Shown piece by piece: positions 41,538-45,803 of a DNA stretch of 45,803 nucleotides. Made by a program: the position numbers and the translations under genes. The first letter of the stretch is position 1. Each line of letters starts with the position of its first letter. Source of the DNA: Desulfobacula sp. (GTDB lineage Bacteria; Desulfobacterota; Desulfobacteria; Desulfobacterales; Desulfobacteraceae); NCBI GenBank assembly GCA_013792075.1, contig VMSR01000019.1, positions 1 to 45,803 of the forward strand, written 5' to 3'. The notes below the pieces were generated by a model. That model searched no databases. It saw only the letters and a list, made by a program, of their open reading frames with translations, and was not told the origin of the DNA.

Positions 41538-44500
41538 ATGTCTGGTTTGGGTTCGGTTCTCAGCATATCCAAGACGGCAATAATGGCACAGCAATACGGA
41601 CTGGCTGTAACCGGGAATAATATTGCGAATGTAAACAATCCAAATTATAGTTTACAGAAGGCCGATCAGGCCAACATGAATTCCATCCTTTATGGGGGTT
41701 ACCTTTTTGGAACCGGTGTCAATACCTCCCAGATTGAGCAGAATGTTAACAGCCTTCTTGAAAACAGAATTACCGATGAAATTTCCACCCAGTCAGCCTA
41801 TCAAGAGGCTGAAGCCTATATGAATATTCTTGAAGGATACTTTGATGTTGATTCCAGTTCAAGTGTTGGCAGTATTCTGACAGATTTCTGGAATTCCTGG
41901 TATGATCTTTCCAATAACCCTTTGGGGTCGTCTGAAAGGGTTACAGTGTATGAGCAGGGTGTCAGTCTGGCAAACCGTTTTAATAAAGCCAGTTTGGACA
42001 TTGCCAACATGAAAACAGATCTAAACCAGGAGATGGGTGCTGCCCTGAAACTGATCAATTCCTATGCCAGCCAGATAGCCGATTTGAATGTCCAGATAAC
42101 CGGCCTTGAAGCCAATAAGACCGCAAATGATTTAAGGGACCAGAGAAATGCGCTTTTGGATAATCTTGGCAAGCTGATTGATATTGATACCTTTGAGCAG
42201 ACCAACGGCGCCGTGATTGTGAATGTGGCCAATGGTTCTCCCCTTGTAAACGGGGTCGATTTTTATACGCTTTTCGAGAAAAACAAACAGATCATGTGGG
42301 AGGGTTCCTATGGGTCTGCTATTGATATCACCAAAAACATTTCAGGGGGAAAGCTTGCCGGTTGGCTTGAGGTAAGGGATGAAATTCTTCCCAAGGTGTT
42401 AAGTGAGATAGATGTCCTGGCAAAAGAGATGATCTGGGCCATGAACTACCAGCACACCCAGGGGAGCGGACTGGAATATTTTACGGGGTCTATTACCGGT
42501 GATTATGCCACAGATCAAAGCGGCCGCTTTTCCAGCTATGCCTTTGGGGATAAAATTGATTATACCCAGGCATTTATGATGTGGATGGAAGATCATACCA
42601 CAGCAGACACCCAATATACGAAGACCCAGGTGGATATGAATATATCCGAAGCCAAAATTTCCAACTGGAAGGGCTCTGCCCCGGGATCTGACCAGTACCG
42701 CTATCAACTTACGGTTGTTGATGATGCCAGCCTCGGCGACAAAGCCGTTATCCAGACAGACGGGATCGCCCTGGCCCAGGTGGCATCTTCCACCACGGAT
42801 GTGGCGGCGGCCCTGAATTTAACCCTGGCGGAACAGAACATCACAATAGACAAAGGCCCTTCGGGGACCGAAGTGATTAAAATCAAAGACACAGGCGGGG
42901 ATGCCAAAAGATCGGCCGCCTCCATCGCAGCGGAACTCTCGGCCGTTGAAGGGGTACAGGCCTATGCGTCAGCAGTTTCTGCCGGGTTTGATGTGGCAGG
43001 TATTGCCGACGCCGAAAACGGGGATGAGGTGCAATTTTCCCTTTATGTGGATGGGGTTGTTCATCAGCAGCGTTTTACCGTGGACCCAAGCCAGGGAACC
43101 CTGGCAGAACAATTTGAAGATGCCATAAGGGGCGCTGCGGAAAGCATTAACACCATTTATGGGGACCAGGATCTATACACAAACGGGTTAAGCATGACAA
43201 GCAGTTCCGGCCGTACCCTGGGAATCCAGGACTTTGAAGTTCTTGACAATTCCGGGGTGAGGATCGGCACGTTTTCAAATTTTAATGCCAGTGATACGGT
43301 TACTTTTACCGTTGCGTCCAGTGGTTTCGGGACATCGGGTGCAACCACAACCGATATTTCGGTTGCATTGCCCGCCGGGATCAACACCGGTGATCAGGCC
43401 CAGATGGCAACGGTTTTTTACGATGCATTGCGGTTGGCCCTTAAAGACGAACCCTTCACAGTGGAAAAGGACCCTTCAACCAACGCCATATTATTGAGAA
43501 CCACGGACGGGTCGGATCTTACCGTCCGGGACGGGGGCAATGACACAGGACTGGATGCCAGTTTTAATATCACCTCCCTTGACGGGACACTTCCGTTTCC
43601 GGCGACAAATGCTTTTCCCTTTGATGGGGTAGCTAATATAGATACCTATAGTGCGAATACCCTAAATACCGATATCATTGGATTTACAGGGAATGGTACA
43701 CTGGCAACCATAGGGGAAGCAAGTGCCGGCGGCGTGTCTGCCGGGGTCATCACCGGTACGATCACGATCCTTACGAATCCGGGCATGACGGTCTATTCAA
43801 ATATAGCCGGTGCCGGGGGATTGTTTAACGGAAACTGGGCAAAGCCCGGCAGTTCCATCATGACCCTGGGAGGGGAAAACGGGTTTAGAAATTTTAGCCC
43901 GGGTGAAACCATCTCTTTTACGGTGGATGATATTGTGCCGGCCATCTCTTTTGGGGTTGTGCCAGGCTTCACCTCTGACCTTGATTTTGCCAACAGCCTT
44001 TTTGGTGCCCTGGGCGCCTTGGGACCGGATTATGAGATTATTCAAAACGGTACTTTGGTTTCCATCCTGAAGAATGCTTCCCTTGATGATCCCATTAAGA
44101 TTACTAATTTTACGGAGACAGGTGTTGGTGCAGATGCTGCCCTGGTAGTAAAAACCGGAACCGGCAGCGGTACAAGTGCTCCTGAAAATGACCTTTTGGA
44201 GTCTGGAAATACCCATCGAAATTTTGCAACCGCCTCCCTTTATTCGGACGAGGGCATCATAAAATGGGAAAAATATGATGCCAACGGGCTTTTTACCGGT
44301 CAGGACGGATTTATAACCATTGAAGAGGAGGGCCGGATCTCCATTGTTGAATCAGGTGTCACCACCCTTTCCTTTGAAATTGCAAAAGGAAGCCTTGTGG
44401 CAGGAAATACCCTGATTATCAATACAGATGAAAACGGGGCACCGGATCCATTGGATTTTACGATATACGGTTCGGCCAACAATCAAAATGAAACCTATCA

Positions 44501-45749
44501 GTTCACGGTTAAGTCCGGAGGCAAAGTGGGGGGATTGACCAAAGAGGAAGACCCCATTGTCATTGAATGGAAGACAGATACAGCTTCGGGCATCATAAAA
44601 CTTGAAGGATCGACCCCCCCCCTTGCCCTTGGTGCTGCCTTTGAAGTGAAAGTGGACGGCATGACCTTAAATTTTTATGACGGAACACTTTTTAAAAATG
44701 ATGTCTTCACCATCACCACCGATGGGTCTGGAATCCCTGTCTCCACAAATGGGAAGGGAAATGCAACCGGTGAACTTTCTTCGGACTGGCATTGGACCAT
44801 TGATTCTTTTGCAGACCAGTTTAATCGACAGGCAGAGGGAATGAGTGCATCCACCACCAGTGATAACCGGCTCAAATTTGAAGCCTCGGACGCCTATCAT
44901 GCACTTACCAATATTGAATATTCCGGCAGCAACGGGTTTAATGAGCAGAACGTGGCCATTACGGTAACCGACTGGGGCGCCCTTGATTTCAGAGCCAATG
45001 ATCTTCAGTTTGTCCGTTCTTCCACCGGCAGATGGGGGCTTGTGAATGACCCCACGGGCGGCCTGGCCGCTTTTATGCCCCAAGGGGGAGATGATGACGG
45101 ATTCGGCATTGACTTTAACGGGGATGGCCTGGCGGATATGAAACTTAAGTTTACCCAGAAAATATCCGGTCAGGGGTTTGTCCAGCTTGATCTTGAGAAG
45201 CGGGATCAAGATGACATCCGTTTTGCTTTTTCAGACGACTCGGGCGCTTCCTCCGGCCTTCTTGCAGCCGCAGGTATGAATAATTTTTTCCAGGGTCTTG
45301 ATGCGTCGACCATTCAGATCAATGACCTGCTCGCTGACACCAAGTATATTGCAGCGGCAAAAATTGACAATAAAACCGGAAAGATAAGCCAGGGGGATAA
45401 TACCAATGCTCTGGCCCTGGGGGATGTGCAGTATCAGGATATTACAATGAAACGATGGACCTATGACCGGAATGCTGATGCAAAATCCAGTTTGACCAAA
45501 ACGACTCTGAACGGGTATTTCAATACCATGACAGGTTCCATCGGAATTATTTCCAAAGGCATCAAGACTTCAAGGGAGTTTGCCGATATTATGGTCAATA
45601 ACCTTACAGAACAGCGCAATGCCATATCAGCAGTTTCCCTTGATGAGGAAATGATCAAACTCATGGAGTATCAGAATGCATATTCGGCAGCGTCCAAGCT
45701 TCTTTCGGTTGCCGATGAAATGATGCAAACCCTGATCAATACCATATAA
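41538..45749 (+). CDS. flgK: Hook-filament junction protein FlgK, giant (1403 aa)
   Basis: Both ends are standard. The N-terminus has LSISKTAIMAQQYGLAVTGN, then NIANVNNPNYSLQ. The C-terminus has MVNNLTEQRNAISAVSLDEE, then LMEYQNAYSAASKLLSVADEM. Typical FlgK is 450-650 residues; here about 800 extra residues sit between roughly 330 and 1240, in beta-rich, Gly/Thr/Asp-rich sequence. A D1192-F-N-G-D...D loop and a D1223-Q-D-D-I-R-F segment repeat a similar pair in FlgE. FlgK joins hook and filament; the insert would be surface-exposed. No stop or frameshift breaks the frame. Confidence 0.95.
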   Translation: MSGLGSVLSISKTAIMAQQYGLAVTGNNIANVNNPNYSLQKADQANMNSILYGGYLFGTGVNTSQIEQNVNSLLENRITDEISTQSAYQEAEAYMNILEGYFDVDSSSSVGSILTDFWNSWYDLSNNPLGSSERVTVYEQGVSLANRFNKASLDIANMKTDLNQEMGAALKLINSYASQIADLNVQITGLEANKTANDLRDQRNALLDNLGKLIDIDTFEQTNGAVIVNVANGSPLVNGVDFYTLFEKNKQIMWEGSYGSAIDITKNISGGKLAGWLEVRDEILPKVLSEIDVLAKEMIWAMNYQHTQGSGLEYFTGSITGDYATDQSGRFSSYAFGDKIDYTQAFMMWMEDHTTADTQYTKTQVDMNISEAKISNWKGSAPGSDQYRYQLTVVDDASLGDKAVIQTDGIALAQVASSTTDVAAALNLTLAEQNITIDKGPSGTEVIKIKDTGGDAKRSAASIAAELSAVEGVQAYASAVSAGFDVAGIADAENGDEVQFSLYVDGVVHQQRFTVDPSQGTLAEQFEDAIRGAAESINTIYGDQDLYTNGLSMTSSSGRTLGIQDFEVLDNSGVRIGTFSNFNASDTVTFTVASSGFGTSGATTTDISVALPAGINTGDQAQMATVFYDALRLALKDEPFTVEKDPSTNAILLRTTDGSDLTVRDGGNDTGLDASFNITSLDGTLPFPATNAFPFDGVANIDTYSANTLNTDIIGFTGNGTLATIGEASAGGVSAGVITGTITILTNPGMTVYSNIAGAGGLFNGNWAKPGSSIMTLGGENGFRNFSPGETISFTVDDIVPAISFGVVPGFTSDLDFANSLFGALGALGPDYEIIQNGTLVSILKNASLDDPIKITNFTETGVGADAALVVKTGTGSGTSAPENDLLESGNTHRNFATASLYSDEGIIKWEKYDANGLFTGQDGFITIEEEGRISIVESGVTTLSFEIAKGSLVAGNTLIINTDENGAPDPLDFTIYGSANNQNETYQFTVKSGGKVGGLTKEEDPIVIEWKTDTASGIIKLEGSTPPLALGAAFEVKVDGMTLNFYDGTLFKNDVFTITTDGSGIPVSTNGKGNATGELSSDWHWTIDSFADQFNRQAEGMSASTTSDNRLKFEASDAYHALTNIEYSGSNGFNEQNVAITVTDWGALDFRANDLQFVRSSTGRWGLVNDPTGGLAAFMPQGGDDDGFGIDFNGDGLADMKLKFTQKISGQGFVQLDLEKRDQDDIRFAFSDDSGASSGLLAAAGMNNFFQGLDASTIQINDLLADTKYIAAAKIDNKTGKISQGDNTNALALGDVQYQDITMKRWTYDRNADAKSSLTKTTLNGYFNTMTGSIGIISKGIKTSREFADIMVNNLTEQRNAISAVSLDEEMIKLMEYQNAYSAASKLLSVADEMMQTLINTI

Positions 45750-45761
45750 CAGGAGAAAACA

Positions 45762-45803
45762 ATGCGGGTCCCCAATCTTTCGCTATATAATGATGCCAGA
45801 TAC
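45762..45803 (+). CDS. flgL: Start of hook-filament junction protein FlgL (cut by window end)
   Basis: Only 14 codons are inside the window (MRVPNLSLYNDARY). They match the usual FlgL opening of the MRxxN...Y type. AGGAG at 45751-45755 supports the ATG at 45762. Its place directly after flgK is the standard position of flgL. Confidence 0.8.
   Translation, partial: MRVPNLSLYNDARY

Noticed and set aside
41538-45749. Fusion of two genes or a frameshift to explain the long FlgK
   Set aside because: A single open frame joins a normal FlgK start and a normal FlgK end, so this is an internal insertion.
1-45803. tRNA, rRNA, insertion sequences or phage genes
   Set aside because: None was recognised by reading; the window is filled by flagellar genes with short gaps.

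Overview
This window is almost entirely one large flagellar locus. All flagellar genes lie on the + strand and are tightly packed, with many 4-base start/stop overlaps. The gene order, two sigma-54 activators, FlhF/FlhG and sigma-28 inside the cluster, moderate GC, and unusually large hook and hook-junction proteins suggest a polarly flagellated member of the Desulfobacterota, probably Desulfobacteraceae-like. This placement is an inference from gene style; no rRNA or other marker is present.

Layout. 1-3072: a signalling block with an HD-GYP phosphodiesterase (cut by the window edge), a PilZ protein, CheX, CheY and a sigma-54 activator that lacks a receiver domain. 3239-5824: an exported TPR protein. 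5848-7215: an FlrC-type response regulator. 7306-14670: flgB-flgC-fliE-fliF-fliG-fliH-fliI-fliJ-motE-like (rod, MS ring, rotor, export ATPase). 15063-20791: fliK-flgD-flgE (hook). 21081-31280: fliL-fliM-fliN-fliO-fliP-fliQ-fliR-flhB-flhA-flhF-flhG-fliA (rotor, export gate, placement, sigma-28). 31297-35398: five less familiar genes. These are an acidic membrane protein carrying ten FliM-N-terminus-like motifs and a FliL-like end, two small unknowns, a second FliK-like protein and a stand-alone FlhB C-terminal domain. 35399-36128: an AT-rich gap with a small zinc-ribbon gene on the - strand. 36129-40816: flgF-flgG-flgA-flgH-flgI-flgJ (distal rod, P and L rings). 41032-45803: flgN, a giant flgK and the first codons of flgL.

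Regulation. Six sites match the sigma-54 -24/-12 consensus closely. They sit before the TPR gene, flgB, fliK, fliL, flgF and flgN. Two sigma-54 activators and sigma-28 are encoded in the same locus, which suggests a Vibrio/Pseudomonas-like hierarchy. The flgN-flgK leader also holds a candidate sigma-28 site and a terminator-like hairpin.

Most interesting points. (1) The 31297-33156 protein carries ten copies of a SQDDIDSLM-type motif, the same motif that begins FliM and binds phospho-CheY in known systems. The array is joined to a membrane helix and a FliL-like periplasmic domain, so it looks like an undescribed CheY-docking or motor-regulating component. (2) The hook parts are enlarged: FlgD has a duplicated C-terminal module, and FlgE (932 aa) and FlgK (1403 aa) share an inserted D-x-N-G-D...DDIRF segment. 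(3) There are two FliK-like and two FlhB-C-like proteins, and the main FlhB has NPTR where NPTH is usual.
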